Of a DNA stretch of 64,000 bases, positions 27,028 through 36,984 are shown piece after piece. The position numbers and the translations under genes were made by a program. Source of the stretch: Rhodopirellula sp. (GTDB taxonomy: Bacteria; Planctomycetota; Planctomycetia; Pirellulales; Pirellulaceae); NCBI GenBank assembly GCA_002689655.1, contig NZHC01000083.1:67975-131974 (forward strand). The letters are read 5' to 3'. How positions within the stretch are numbered: the first letter of the stretch is position 1; every line of letters starts with the position of its first letter. The notes below the pieces were generated by a model. That model was not told the origin of the DNA and searched no databases. It was given only the letters and a program-made list of their open reading frames with translations.

Positions 27028-28761
27028 CTAATCATCGGACGATGTAGCCTCTTCGTCACTACTGGACGGTGGGAATTTTAGTTCTCCCGTGGTTGGGTCA
27101 GGTTGAAGCAGTAATGATTCTTCATCGACTTCGAAGGAATCTTCGCCTCTCAGCATGCGAATGTCGGGATTTGTCGATGGCTCGGAGTCCGTGCCCAGGA
27201 GATCCCCTACATCCAATGGCTCTGGATCAATTTCAGACGCGAGTCCATCCGTCGTCGGGTGACGATGTTCGACGGAGTCATCAAAAAGTTGCACGTCGCC
27301 GGCGTTGGCAGATTGAATTTCGTCGTGGCTGGGGAGAGGATCGAGTTCATCATCGCTAATGATCGAGATTACTGCCGGATTTTCTTCGGACGTGATTGAA
27401 TCATTGTTGACAGATTCAGTTGATGCTCGTTCAGCATTGTTTTCGGTGAGAGGCCGCGGTCGCGGGAATATCTCATCCACATTACTTCGTAATATTTGGC
27501 GGCCAAGTTCGATTGCACGTTCTTCGCTCCAACCATTTCCTTTGACGAAATGATCCGTGAGGATGCCGGATAGAATCTGCCGGTACATGTCAAACTTGGG
27601 CCAGACAAATTCCAGCTTATAGGCATCACTGTAATAGGCAATCTGTTTCGTTTGTGGAACTGCCTCGAGCCTTGCTGTCGCGTCTCTCGCGATGAATGAA
27701 GGTGTGTTGCTATACCACCAGTGTCCATTGGTTATGACATTTGGGAAAATCCATGCGTAACTGACAAGTTCCTGATTCGTGACACTCGCCAAAACAGAGA
27801 TCGGGAATTTCACTTGTGGGAATGAGTTGAAGAGTTCGCGATACTGAATCAGGGAAACCCTGCTGTCGTACAGGTCTTGCCCTTGGTAAACGCCCTCCGG
27901 ATAGACCCCGCGGTTGACCCCGATCATCAAATCAAATGGCAGGCCGTACTCATCACATAATTCTGCCAGTGTCCAGAACACACTGCGGGAAAGAGCTGTC
28001 TGGTGAGCCGGGTCTGCCATGATGCCATGGAGAAGCACATCGTTCAACGCCGTTGTCGCGCGACCATCACTGATACGTGTGGGGGAAAAGTCTGGAGGCA
28101 AAGAGATCGCACATGCACGTGCTCCACGCCCGACGAAGTGTTCGAACCTTTGACGCAGCGATTCACGAAGATTGGCAAGTGAACCATTCAGTTCGATGCC
28201 AGTGCATGCGGTCAAACGCTCCCTTGTTTCGGATTTGGAGAGATGGAAAACAAGGTCGTCAGTTCGTAAGCATGGAATGTAAGTATCACTGTCAAATCCC
28301 TCGAGCTCATCGTCGAAGTCATTGGTCAAGAAAACAGCTTCGACATTACTCTGGTCAAGGACCATCTGAGGCCAGTCAGCAAGTTTCATCTGCGTTTCAG
28401 AGGTTTCGAACACTTCTTCCCAGTTGGATTCATCCAGCCGCTCACCAGTGAAACCAAAAAACTTGCGGCAAATTTCAATCAGCCACCGATATTGAGCTGT
28501 GTTTGCAAGGGGAGAGAGGTTGGTTACCAACCGTCGGACGAGCTCTCGATGACTGAGACCATCTTCTTCAATTTGATCTTTGGGCATTCCAGCTGAATGC
28601 GCAAGTTCAGTGTAGTAGTGATATCCAAGTAGATCTGCCAGCGTGTTTGATGCTGGTGCATGAGGATTGATATGAGTGTGTGGATCGATCAGGCGAATGG
28701 AAGCAATTGCTTCGTAGATGGAATCGCGAACGGTATCAGTCATGGATGGAATTTTGGCCAC
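27028..28761 (-). CDS. Uronate isomerase-like amidohydrolase with acidic tail
   Basis: The first 437 residues resemble the uronate (glucuronate) isomerase branch of the amidohydrolase superfamily. The metal-binding strand LIDPHTHINPHAP lies near residue 26. Further stretches are LPFDLMIGVNRGVYPEGVYQGQD and NGHWWYSNTPSFIARD. UxaC enzymes convert glucuronate to fructuronate, and planctomycete relatives are often annotated so, but the substrate is not proven. Residues 438-577 are an extra, strongly acidic, low-complexity tail absent from UxaC. Two starts are possible (28761 and 28743). It converges with leuA. Confidence 0.75.
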   Translation of the reverse strand: MAKIPSMTDTVRDSIYEAIASIRLIDPHTHINPHAPASNTLADLLGYHYYTELAHSAGMPKDQIEEDGLSHRELVRRLVTNLSPLANTAQYRWLIEICRKFFGFTGERLDESNWEEVFETSETQMKLADWPQMVLDQSNVEAVFLTNDFDDELEGFDSDTYIPCLRTDDLVFHLSKSETRERLTACTGIELNGSLANLRESLRQRFEHFVGRGARACAISLPPDFSPTRISDGRATTALNDVLLHGIMADPAHQTALSRSVFWTLAELCDEYGLPFDLMIGVNRGVYPEGVYQGQDLYDSRVSLIQYRELFNSFPQVKFPISVLASVTNQELVSYAWIFPNVITNGHWWYSNTPSFIARDATARLEAVPQTKQIAYYSDAYKLEFVWPKFDMYRQILSGILTDHFVKGNGWSEERAIELGRQILRSNVDEIFPRPRPLTENNAERASTESVNNDSITSEENPAVISIISDDELDPLPSHDEIQSANAGDVQLFDDSVEHRHPTTDGLASEIDPEPLDVGDLLGTDSEPSTNPDIRMLRGEDSFEVDEESLLLQPDPTTGELKFPPSSSDEEATSSDD

Positions 28762-29101
28762 AAGTCAGAAATAGATGGAACCCACATCGGCACGAGTTAC
28801 AGTCCACAGGATACCGATTTTTGGCAACCGGCGGGGTGCCCCGTAGCAACAAGTTTCTCGAGCTTTGGAGGTTCAACAATAGGGTGAGGAACTCAAACAT
28901 TCGGATTAGGCATGTTTTGCGTCGCAGAAATCGAGAGGGTTGGTAGCTTTCTTTGGGAATTCATGTCATTTTGCGGTCGCCGCTGCGCTACAATTAAAAG
29001 ATGCTACGAAACCGGAACGCCGTTGTAAGATGGGGTGCGTCCCCCTGACACGAGCAGTCTCACTCCACGTCGTTTTCTCTAATGTTCTCAGCGCTGCCTC
29101 A
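28762..29101. other. Divergent intergenic region
   Basis: 340 bases between the minus-strand uronate isomerase-like gene and the protease gene. The protease frame stays open back to 28940, but that extension has no credible start and looks non-coding. The region should hold both promoters; I could not single one out. Confidence 0.4.
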
Positions 29102-30682
29102 ATGAACCATGATCCATCATCAAACCGACCTCTTTCTGAATCGGATGATGGTGTAGATGCTTCGGTCCCGGGGACATCAGATGACGTCCTTAACCGGGAG
29201 CAAGTTGCAGATGGCTTGGATGAAAACGTGCCAGAGGATGAGACCGAGTCTTGGCCCTCCGGGAGGGCAGTTAAGCAACAGGTAGATAGCCAACAACTGG
29301 CGGGTGCCGACTCAACAGGCCAACTGATTGCGAAACACGAGCGGTCCGGTGAGGGCTCATGTGACGAAGCGTGGCCAAGCCGATCTCGGAAGGAATTGTC
29401 ACTTTCGGGTTTTTGTGAATCGCCAGACCATCCTACATTGAGGATTGGTCATGAAGATCTCATGGGTGGTTCACAGCCCGTTGTGGAAATTCACACAGAA
29501 GCAGGCGGGTATCCTGATTCAGTGATTGGACGCCGCAGTGTTTATCAGGATCCATTACGTCAAAGTTTGTTTCTGCTGGCGACAATGGCAGTGCTGCTGT
29601 TGGCGGCTCGCTATTTCGTACCCCGCGTTGTTGAGGAAATTCGATACAGTTGGCATCGGGGAGAACTGCGAGCCGAGTATGAATCGGGGTCAGAGGGTTT
29701 GCGTAACGTCTCGCTCGAAACGTTGAGCAGAGCGTACCAAATGGTTACCTCAACCGTTGGGCCAAGTGTTGTTCATATTGATGTCAAGCAGCCTTCGGCT
29801 CTTGGCGACGTCAGAATTCGGGGGCGGGTAATCCCCCTCTACCAACCGCAAACCGATCAGGGCAGTGGGGTAGTTGTTACTGATAATGGGTACGTGCTTA
29901 CGAATCGCCATGTGATTGATGGCGGTGAGGAGATCTATGTGACATTGGGAGACGGTCGTCGACTGAGTGCTGCCATCATCGGTACGGATAAACAGACTGA
30001 TTTGGCTGTCTTGAAGGTAGACGCTAATGATCTGATTCCAATCGCGTGGGGGGATAGTGATCGTTGCCGAGTAGGGTCGCCGGTGTGGGCTGTGGGTAGT
30101 CCGTTCGGATTGGACCAAACGGTCACGTTTGGGATCCTCAGTGGAAAGCACCGAATGGTTCAAGACAGCACGCATTATCAGGACTTCATGCAAAGTGATG
30201 TCGCGGTGAATCCGGGGAATAGTGGGGGGCCTCTTGTCGACGCTCGCGGAACGCTTGTGGGTATCAATACAGCGATTGTTGGTGATAGTTACCAGGGAGT
30301 CAGTTTCGCTGTGCCGAGTAATGTCGCTAAGCAGGTTTACGAACGGCTGAAGGAGATTGGTCGGGTCGATCGGGGTTGGTTGGGAGTGCGTCTCAGCGAG
30401 GTGGAGGACGAAAATCTTATTGGTGACAATCTTCAAATGCGTGGAGCACTTGTTAGTGGTCTAACAAATGAGAATTCACCGGCCGCCCTCGCAGGACTAG
30501 AGCTGGGGGATCACATCCTGATGGTCAATAGCGAGGTTGTTCGAGATCTATCACATCTGATGCGTCTGATCGGTGGTTCACTGGCGGGCACAGATATCAC
30601 GCTGGATCTGGTGCGTCAGGGTAGGCCGCTTACGGTGACGGTAATACTGGGAGCTCGTCCTGAACTCCTTGACCAGCCGTAG
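29102..30682 (+). CDS. HtrA/DegP-type serine protease, membrane-anchored, one PDZ domain
   Basis: ATG at 29102 gives 526 residues. The first 155 are a charged, low-complexity cytoplasmic tail, followed by one membrane segment (SLFLLATMAVLLLAARYFV). The trypsin-like domain has the full triad: His270 (NRHVID), Asp300 (TDLAVLKV) and Ser374 (NPGNSGGP). A PDZ domain (about 420-520) recognises exposed C-termini. Such proteins degrade or refold damaged envelope proteins, or cleave anti-sigma factors. The long cytoplasmic extension is unlike DegS/DegP and could link it to cytosolic signalling. Confidence 0.92.
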   Translation: MNHDPSSNRPLSESDDGVDASVPGTSDDVLNREQVADGLDENVPEDETESWPSGRAVKQQVDSQQLAGADSTGQLIAKHERSGEGSCDEAWPSRSRKELSLSGFCESPDHPTLRIGHEDLMGGSQPVVEIHTEAGGYPDSVIGRRSVYQDPLRQSLFLLATMAVLLLAARYFVPRVVEEIRYSWHRGELRAEYESGSEGLRNVSLETLSRAYQMVTSTVGPSVVHIDVKQPSALGDVRIRGRVIPLYQPQTDQGSGVVVTDNGYVLTNRHVIDGGEEIYVTLGDGRRLSAAIIGTDKQTDLAVLKVDANDLIPIAWGDSDRCRVGSPVWAVGSPFGLDQTVTFGILSGKHRMVQDSTHYQDFMQSDVAVNPGNSGGPLVDARGTLVGINTAIVGDSYQGVSFAVPSNVAKQVYERLKEIGRVDRGWLGVRLSEVEDENLIGDNLQMRGALVSGLTNENSPAALAGLELGDHILMVNSEVVRDLSHLMRLIGGSLAGTDITLDLVRQGRPLTVTVILGARPELLDQP

Positions 30683-30954
30683 TAGGAAACCTGGGTGGGA
30701 CATTCGGTCCTGGGTGCCTCAAATGCCCGCAGCAGGATGTTGAGTAAACACGGAAGTTGCTGGGTTCTTGAAGATCAGCTCTTGCGGGCGTGAAAATCGG
30801 CGTCTTCGCGATGAAATTCGATCTCTTGGTGCCTGACACCTTCATCAAATGGGGGGATACCAAGTAAGATAAGGTCTGAGTCTGGCATGGGTATGTTCTG
30901 CTAGGCGGACTTAAGCGGTATCAGGTCTGTGCCTCTTCGTGTCGATTTTGCTGA

Positions 30955-32163
30955 ATGTTTCAAGTTCTCGTTGGATCTCCATCAATGCGTTTGTTTGTTT
31001 TATTTGTGTGTGTAATTTCTGTCTCCTGCTTCCAGAGTATTGAGGCGGCAGAGGCATCGAAAAATGAACCAGGGTTAGCGAAGAAAAAACCAGAATCAGG
31101 ACCGAGTGTAGAAGTTTCGAACGGATACATGGTTCCGTACACAGTCGCGATCCCAGGCACAGATGTCACTTTTCGCATGATTCCTGTACCGGGCGGAAAG
31201 TGCAAAATTGGTAGCCCTGAAAGTGAGGTGGACCGTGGCGACGATGAAGGGCCTCAGCTGGAGGTTACCGTCGACCCGATGTGGGTTGCAGAGAAGGAAG
31301 TCAGTTGGGCTGAGTACAAAGAGTTTATGAAGCTGTACCATATCTTTAAGGATTTTGAGGGACGAGGATTCAGAGTCGTTGGTGTTGATGCTGTTGACGC
31401 AATTACGGCGCCAACGCCGCTTTACGACCCCAGCTATACCTTCGAGTACGGTGAAGAACTCAATCAGCCAGCGGTCTCAATGACTCAGTATTCAGCTCAG
31501 CAATACACTAAGTGGCTGAGTCGTATTTTGGGCCAGCAATACAGAATTCCTACCGAAGCTGAATGGGAGTACGCCTGTCGTGCGAATACCGATACTGCCT
31601 ACAGCTGGGGGGATAGTCCCGATGATATCGAAGACTACGCGTGGTACTTCGACAATGCAGAGGATGGAACGTTACCAGTAGGTACCAAGGAGCCCAATGG
31701 ATTTGGTCTTTTCGACATGCACGGTAGTGTTGCTGAATTGACTGTGAATGCTTACACCGAGGACGGCTACAAAAAATTCAAGAATGGTAAGCCCATCAAT
31801 GCAATCGAATTCGTTGTGTGGCCCGAAACATCTTCCCCTATCGTTATTCGAGGGGGGTCCTGGGAAATGGATCCAGAACAGCTTCGAAGCGCCGCTCGTC
31901 TGTCTTCTGATGACGAAGAGTGGAAGGAAGAGGACCCCAACTTTCCCAAGAGTCCTTGGTGGTTCACGAATGATCCCGCTCGAGGTGTCGGATTTCGACT
32001 GTTTCGCTCCTATAAACCACTTTCCGATCAGGCGATTGAAAAATTTTGGAAGGCAAATTCTGAGGATGTGGTGGACGATGTGGAGGCTCGTCTGCTGGGC
32101 GGGCGAGGCGTCGTTGGGCAGGTAGATGAAACGTTGCCAGAGGCAATCAGGAACTCAAAGTGA
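30955..32163 (+). CDS. Secreted SUMF1/formylglycine-generating-enzyme-like domain protein
   Basis: A 402-residue protein, or 392 from the ATG at 30985, which gives the cleaner signal peptide MRLFVLFVCVISVSCFQSIEA and is my preferred start. The FGE-sulfatase fold is marked by FRMIPVPGGKCKIGSPESEV, VSWAEYKEFMKLY, QYRIPTEAEWEYACRANTDT, PNGFGLFDMHGSVAELT and VIRGGSWEMD. FGE proper activates sulfatases, but most family members, including this type, are not proven enzymes. A sulfatase is encoded 9 kb downstream. Partner and substrate are unknown. Confidence 0.88.
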   Translation: MFQVLVGSPSMRLFVLFVCVISVSCFQSIEAAEASKNEPGLAKKKPESGPSVEVSNGYMVPYTVAIPGTDVTFRMIPVPGGKCKIGSPESEVDRGDDEGPQLEVTVDPMWVAEKEVSWAEYKEFMKLYHIFKDFEGRGFRVVGVDAVDAITAPTPLYDPSYTFEYGEELNQPAVSMTQYSAQQYTKWLSRILGQQYRIPTEAEWEYACRANTDTAYSWGDSPDDIEDYAWYFDNAEDGTLPVGTKEPNGFGLFDMHGSVAELTVNAYTEDGYKKFKNGKPINAIEFVVWPETSSPIVIRGGSWEMDPEQLRSAARLSSDDEEWKEEDPNFPKSPWWFTNDPARGVGFRLFRSYKPLSDQAIEKFWKANSEDVVDDVEARLLGGRGVVGQVDETLPEAIRNSK

Positions 32164-32278
32164 AAGAATAGTTCGATCGCCGTTTATGAGTGATCGATGG
32201 TGTTTCTTTGCAAGTCGAGTTGTGAAGTGCAGGTCATCGATTTGCGTTTATTTCAACCCTTTTGACCCATGTAGAATT

Positions 32279-33301
32279 GTGTACGAAACCATAGCACTTG
32301 TTGGAGCAACGGGAGCCGTCGGCCGAATTGTTCTTGAGCAACTTGAGAAGCGAGAGTTTCCTTATAAAAAGCTTAAGCTCTTGGCTTCTGAAAGATCGGT
32401 CGGGCGTGAGGTCCGCGTTGGCGGTGAAAAAATCACCGTCGAACTGCTTGAGCCAGGAGCGTTCAAAGATATTGATTTGGTTATCGCCAGCACACCCGAT
32501 GAGGTTTCAGCTGATTTTGCACCTTGGGCTGTCGAAGAAGGGGCGGTTGTCGTAGACGAAAGCGGCTATTGGCGTATGGATCCTAATGTTCCGTTGGTCA
32601 TCCCAGAAGTCAACCCAGAGGCGGTAGAGTCGCATGCGGGAATCATCGCCAGCCCGAATTGCAGTACGACTCAGATGGTGGTTGCGCTTGCTCCCTTGCA
32701 TCAGGCTGCAAAAGTTAAACGCGTGATTGTGAGCACTTATCAGGCTACAAGCGGTGCTGGACTCGCTGGTAATGAGGAACTGCATCAAAGCGTTCGTAGT
32801 GCCCTTGCCGGGCAGGTACATCCACCAAACACATTTCAGCATCCTGTCGGATTTAATCTGATACCTCAGATTGGATCAGAGAAACATATTGGCTACACCA
32901 GTGAAGAAATGAAAATGGTGTACGAGACGCAGAAAATAATGGGTGATGAAAGTATCCTGGTTTGTCCAACCTGCGTGCGCGTTCCTGTAACCATCGGCCA
33001 CAGTGAATCCATTCTTGTCGAAACCGAAGAGCCGTTGTCGGTCGAGGAGGCACGTGAACTGTTTTGTAATGCCGATGGTGTAACGGTCGTTGATGACCTT
33101 GAGAATCAGCAGTATCCCATGCCTCGAGATTGTGATGGGAAAGATGATGTATTTGTTGGGCGGATTCGGAAAGACCTCAGTTGTAGCAATGGAATTGCAT
33201 TTTGGTGTGTAAGCGACAACCTACGAAAGGGTGCTGCAACCAACGCAGTGCAGATCGCTGAGTTGTTGCTCAAGCGTTCGGCATCGTCGGGTGAGAAGTA
33301 G
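32279..33301 (+). CDS. asd: Aspartate-semialdehyde dehydrogenase
   Basis: It reduces aspartyl phosphate to the semialdehyde, the branch point to lysine, threonine and methionine. The frame is open from 32126, inside the preceding gene, but homology-like sequence begins only at MYETIALVGATGAVGRI, so I use the GTG at 32279 (340 aa). NADP-binding GATGAVG is at the N-terminus, and catalytic Cys128 is in SPNCSTTQMV. The active-site region QIGSEKHIGYTSEEMKM is also present. truA follows after 9 bases, so they are probably co-transcribed. Confidence 0.95.
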   Translation: MYETIALVGATGAVGRIVLEQLEKREFPYKKLKLLASERSVGREVRVGGEKITVELLEPGAFKDIDLVIASTPDEVSADFAPWAVEEGAVVVDESGYWRMDPNVPLVIPEVNPEAVESHAGIIASPNCSTTQMVVALAPLHQAAKVKRVIVSTYQATSGAGLAGNEELHQSVRSALAGQVHPPNTFQHPVGFNLIPQIGSEKHIGYTSEEMKMVYETQKIMGDESILVCPTCVRVPVTIGHSESILVETEEPLSVEEARELFCNADGVTVVDDLENQQYPMPRDCDGKDDVFVGRIRKDLSCSNGIAFWCVSDNLRKGAATNAVQIAELLLKRSASSGEK

Positions 33302-33310
33302 TAATTCAGC

Positions 33311-34105
33311 ATGAATGCAAACGTGACTCGTTCTTTCAAGTTGACGATTGCATACGATGGCACTGGTTTTTCAGGTTGGCAGGTGCAGCCCAATCTGCCG
33401 ACGATTCAGGGGCATCTAGAGCACGCGTTCCAACGCCTGACGGGCAATCGGATACAGGTGATTGGCAGCGGTCGCACAGACGCTGGTGTGCACGCTTATG
33501 CGCAGGTGGCGAGTTGCAGTCTTGCCTGGCGTGATTCCCCGCAGCATTTGCTGCGGGCACTGAATACGCAACTGCCTGAGTCGATTGTGGTTTGTGGAGC
33601 GGAGGAAGCGTGCAAGGGTTTTCATGCGATACAGCATGCGATTGGGAAACGTTATCGTTATCAGTTGAGAATTGGTGGCGTGAGGGATGTGTTCGACTAT
33701 CGATACCACTGGCATCTTCATGGAGAACTGGATTTGGAGCGAATGTGTTCTGCAGCTAAGCGTCTCATTGGTGAGCATGACTTCAAAAGTTTTCAGGCAG
33801 CGGGTGCAGATCGAAAGACAACTGTTCGAACCATTCGTGCCTGTGAATTAATTGTCCTAGCAGTCAATGATGGGCCGACCTTCGATCTTTTGATCGAAGT
33901 GGAAGCGGATGGTTTTCTTTACAACATGGTTCGCAACATCGTCGGCACGTTGGTTGAAGTTGGTCGCGGCAAGCAGGCAGTGGAATGGATTGATCAGGTT
34001 CTTGATGCCTGCGACCGTGATGCAGCGGGGCCGACAGCGCCGGCATGTGGCCTGTTTTTATTGCGGGTTGATTACCCGGATTCTGTTTTGAAATCGAATG
34101 TATGA
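33311..34105 (+). CDS. truA: tRNA pseudouridine(38-40) synthase
   Basis: It converts uridines 38-40 of the tRNA anticodon stem to pseudouridine. At 264 residues it is the usual size. The start reads LTIAYDGTGFSGWQVQPNLPTIQG, and the catalytic Asp57 lies in GSGRTDAGVHAYAQ. HDFKSFQAAG and the C-terminal FLYNMVRNIVGTLVEVGRGK are also typical. It starts 9 bases after asd. Confidence 0.96.
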   Translation: MNANVTRSFKLTIAYDGTGFSGWQVQPNLPTIQGHLEHAFQRLTGNRIQVIGSGRTDAGVHAYAQVASCSLAWRDSPQHLLRALNTQLPESIVVCGAEEACKGFHAIQHAIGKRYRYQLRIGGVRDVFDYRYHWHLHGELDLERMCSAAKRLIGEHDFKSFQAAGADRKTTVRTIRACELIVLAVNDGPTFDLLIEVEADGFLYNMVRNIVGTLVEVGRGKQAVEWIDQVLDACDRDAAGPTAPACGLFLLRVDYPDSVLKSNV

Positions 34106-34339
34106 GCAGGATGGTTGATGCTGGGATTTTGTAGTAACGAAGACATTTAACGAAGTCGACCATTTCTTTACGGTAAGTTAACAGAAACTTCAAATAGAGC
34201 GGTGTAAATACCCGCGTTTTCGGTCGATACTGGGTAAACCAAGGCTAAGCGATATCAGCGACGATTGTTAGACTATGAGGTAATGAGCTGTGCAGCAATT
34301 TCGTTTGCCAGCACGTGAAATGACCCATATCGATACGAC

Positions 34340-35848
34340 ATGCAAGTGCAAGCCGAAGCGACGTCCCTCCTAGATGATCTTACACGCTCGTTCATTAAAC
34401 GGACGCTCGGTGCGGGGTTGGTGGAGTTAGACGACATTAAGAAAGTTGTGGCGTCTCTGCTCGCCGCAAATCAGCGATTCACGCCGGAAAGTCTTGCTGA
34501 GGGACTGATCGGGGCAGGCCTGCTTACGAAGTGGCAGGCCACAAAACTGCTGGCAGGAAAAAGCGGTGGCTTTTATCTCGGAAGTTACAAGCTACTGCGA
34601 CCCCTAGGCAAAGGTGGCATGGGGGTGGTGTATCTTGCTGAGCACCATGTGATGAAGCGTTTGATGGCACTGAAAATCCTGCCACCGGAAGCAAGTACTG
34701 ATAGGCGAAGAATCGAACTTTTTAAGTCAGAGGCGCGCGCCTGTGCTCAATTGGATCATCCAAATATTGTCCGGGCTTACGATTTTGCCGAGAGCGGGGA
34801 AAAGCTCTACATAGTTATGGAATACGTTGATGGCATTGACATGCACCGAGCGGTGCGGAGAGATGGCGTCATGACGGTGGCGGATACCATCGATGCTTTG
34901 ATGCAGGCAACACTCGGTCTTGCTCATGCACATGAAAGAGGGATCGTTCACAGGGACATTAAACCTTCCAATTTTTTAGTTCGTATTGATGGTGTTGTTA
35001 AACTGAGTGATCTCGGCTTGGCGCGGATAGGGGTTGGGGAGGCTGGTGAGCCGATCAGGAAAAAATTAATGGGGACAACTGACTTCATTTCACCTGAGCA
35101 GGCCATCAACGGAAAAACTGTAGACTTCACTGCCGATATTTACTCTCTTGGTTGCACGGTTTTCTACATGTTGACCGGGCGTCCTCCGTTCACTGGCACT
35201 GCAGCAGAGCGGCTTGCAAAACACCAAACAATACCGATCCCTGATGTGCGGGAGTGGCGTCCAGATTGCCCCGCGTCGCTTGTTGATTTGATTGAACGTA
35301 TGACCGCAAAACGGCCTCAGGATAGACCGAAATCCGCGGTGGAGCTGCTTTCGCAAGTTCAGCGACTGGGGCCTGTTTCCAATAATGGTTCATCGAGAAA
35401 AATTTGGCGGCCGATTGCACCCGCTAGTGACACGGCAGTGGATGAGTCTTTCTCGGAAGTTACGTTCGAGGATAGTTCGCTTTCCTCGGAGGCGGGGATT
35501 GCGCCGCTACCGCTACTTGATGAGTTGGATTTTTCGAAGTTACAGGTAAATGCTGATGTCGTTGATACAACGACTCTACTTCCAGATTCAGTCAAGCAAT
35601 TCCCGGCACAAGATAACCTGGCGTTAGTCGCGAAAAATGAAACTGGGCGTGCAAAGCAGGCTACGAATTCACTTGATGCCAGTTCCCGCCAGACTTTGTT
35701 GTTGGGGTTTGGCTTGGCTTTCGCGATTATGGCACTGATTGCCGTTTTGGTGGTCCTTGTTTATGCGTTGATGCAGCCCGCCGCTGACGGGCCGATAAGA
35801 CTGAAGGCAATAGAAAGCGGCAAGAAGATCATTGTTGTGGATCAATAG
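34340..35848 (+). CDS. Membrane-anchored Ser/Thr protein kinase (Hanks type)
   Basis: 502 residues. The first 80 form a helical domain (SLLDDLTRSFIKRTLGAGLV, LLTKWQATKLLAGKSGGF) seen before planctomycete kinases. The kinase core follows: glycine loop GKGGMGVV (90-97), lysine in MALKIL, catalytic H204-R205-D206 (HRDIKPSNF), metal-binding D224-L225-G226 and SPEQA in the activation segment. After a linker there is one membrane segment (LLGFGLAFAIMALIAVLVVL) and a short external tail without PASTA or other sensor repeats. The FHA protein directly downstream is a likely partner that binds phosphothreonine. Confidence 0.93.
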   Translation: MQVQAEATSLLDDLTRSFIKRTLGAGLVELDDIKKVVASLLAANQRFTPESLAEGLIGAGLLTKWQATKLLAGKSGGFYLGSYKLLRPLGKGGMGVVYLAEHHVMKRLMALKILPPEASTDRRRIELFKSEARACAQLDHPNIVRAYDFAESGEKLYIVMEYVDGIDMHRAVRRDGVMTVADTIDALMQATLGLAHAHERGIVHRDIKPSNFLVRIDGVVKLSDLGLARIGVGEAGEPIRKKLMGTTDFISPEQAINGKTVDFTADIYSLGCTVFYMLTGRPPFTGTAAERLAKHQTIPIPDVREWRPDCPASLVDLIERMTAKRPQDRPKSAVELLSQVQRLGPVSNNGSSRKIWRPIAPASDTAVDESFSEVTFEDSSLSSEAGIAPLPLLDELDFSKLQVNADVVDTTTLLPDSVKQFPAQDNLALVAKNETGRAKQATNSLDASSRQTLLLGFGLAFAIMALIAVLVVLVYALMQPAADGPIRLKAIESGKKIIVVDQ

Positions 35849-35886
35849 TTCGTGTTTATAGAGATTCGTTCGAATGTGGAGATCAA

Positions 35887-36729
35887 GTGCTTCGCGTAAC
35901 AAGTCCTGATTTGAAAGTGGTTAGCCTCGTTCTGACTGTGGGTAGCCGTGCTGGATTGGCAGTACCGTTGCAGAATGGTTACTACATGATTGGACGCCAC
36001 AAGGAATGCCAGATTCGTCCCAAGAGTCGTTCCGTCAGTCGGCGGCACTGCTTGTTGCAAAACGAGGATGGTGTGCTCCGTTTATTCGATTTGGATAGTA
36101 CTGCGGGTACGTTTAAGAACGACACGCGTGTCGAGCCTGGCAAGTGGTATGAGGTAGGTGACCGCGATGAGGTGCGTTGCGGCAAGGTGCTCTTTGTTGT
36201 TAAGTTCGATGATGTTGGCGTTCAAGCGGATTTGCAGGGGGTTGACGACGGTTGTCAAAATTTTGAACCAAGGGAAACACAAAGAGATCCTTCCATAGTT
36301 AGTGGAACTGCTTGGCAGGATGTTGACATAGCAGGTTTCTTGGAATCGGAAGATCACGCTGATCGAGAAGTCCGTTATCAAAATATTCGGTCTTCAAAGC
36401 CCACCGCCGATGATGAGGTGGAATCGGATGTTGAGTCTCAATCAGAGCAAAAACAGGTGGCTGCTGAGAGCGATTCTGCGAAGCGGGGAAGTGAAAAGGC
36501 AGAGAAACGCGTGGCTAAGAAAAACAAAGTGCCAGGCAAAACGCGACCTGCAAAATCAGCCAAGAAACCTGGTCTGGCTGCATGGTCAGCTGGTCAGGGT
36601 GATCTGTTGGAACGCGGTAAAGTTGCTGGCCTTACTGTGCTAGTTGCAACCGTGCTTACGTTCTTCTGCTATAGCGTTTACAGTTTCTATTCTGGTCCTC
36701 AGGCCAAGGTGCTACAAGAGATAGATTGA
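35887..36729 (+). CDS. FHA-domain membrane protein
   Basis: GTG start at 35887 with GGAG about 6 bases upstream, 38 bases after the kinase stop. The N-terminal 100 residues form an FHA domain, which binds phosphothreonine peptides; GRHKECQIRPKSRSVSRRHC carries the conserved Gly-Arg, Ser and His. The middle (about 120-230) is acidic, then Lys-rich (RVAKKNKVPGKTRPAKSAKK). A membrane helix (VAGLTVLVATVLTFFCYSVY) lies near the C-terminus. Both this protein and the kinase upstream are tail-side anchored, which suggests a membrane-bound phospho-signalling pair. Confidence 0.85.
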   Translation: MLRVTSPDLKVVSLVLTVGSRAGLAVPLQNGYYMIGRHKECQIRPKSRSVSRRHCLLQNEDGVLRLFDLDSTAGTFKNDTRVEPGKWYEVGDRDEVRCGKVLFVVKFDDVGVQADLQGVDDGCQNFEPRETQRDPSIVSGTAWQDVDIAGFLESEDHADREVRYQNIRSSKPTADDEVESDVESQSEQKQVAAESDSAKRGSEKAEKRVAKKNKVPGKTRPAKSAKKPGLAAWSAGQGDLLERGKVAGLTVLVATVLTFFCYSVYSFYSGPQAKVLQEID

Positions 36730-36984
36730 CTGTTGACCCACTCTCCGTGTTGCATCGTGTCATCCGCATGACGAGGGTGGAGGCAACTCAGGATTCGTTT
36801 TGTGCCGTTGACTTTGAAGCAGCGGGGTGAAAGTCGTGCATGCGAAACTGACGCTGGTGTTATTCTGAGGTTGCATTGGAAAATGGACTGGACTCGCTTC
36901 TGAGTGCGAGTTTGTCGTCACGGATGATGTCATAGGCACCCTGATCCATGCTACTCTGCTAGTAGCTAGTCTCACCGAGGTAAC

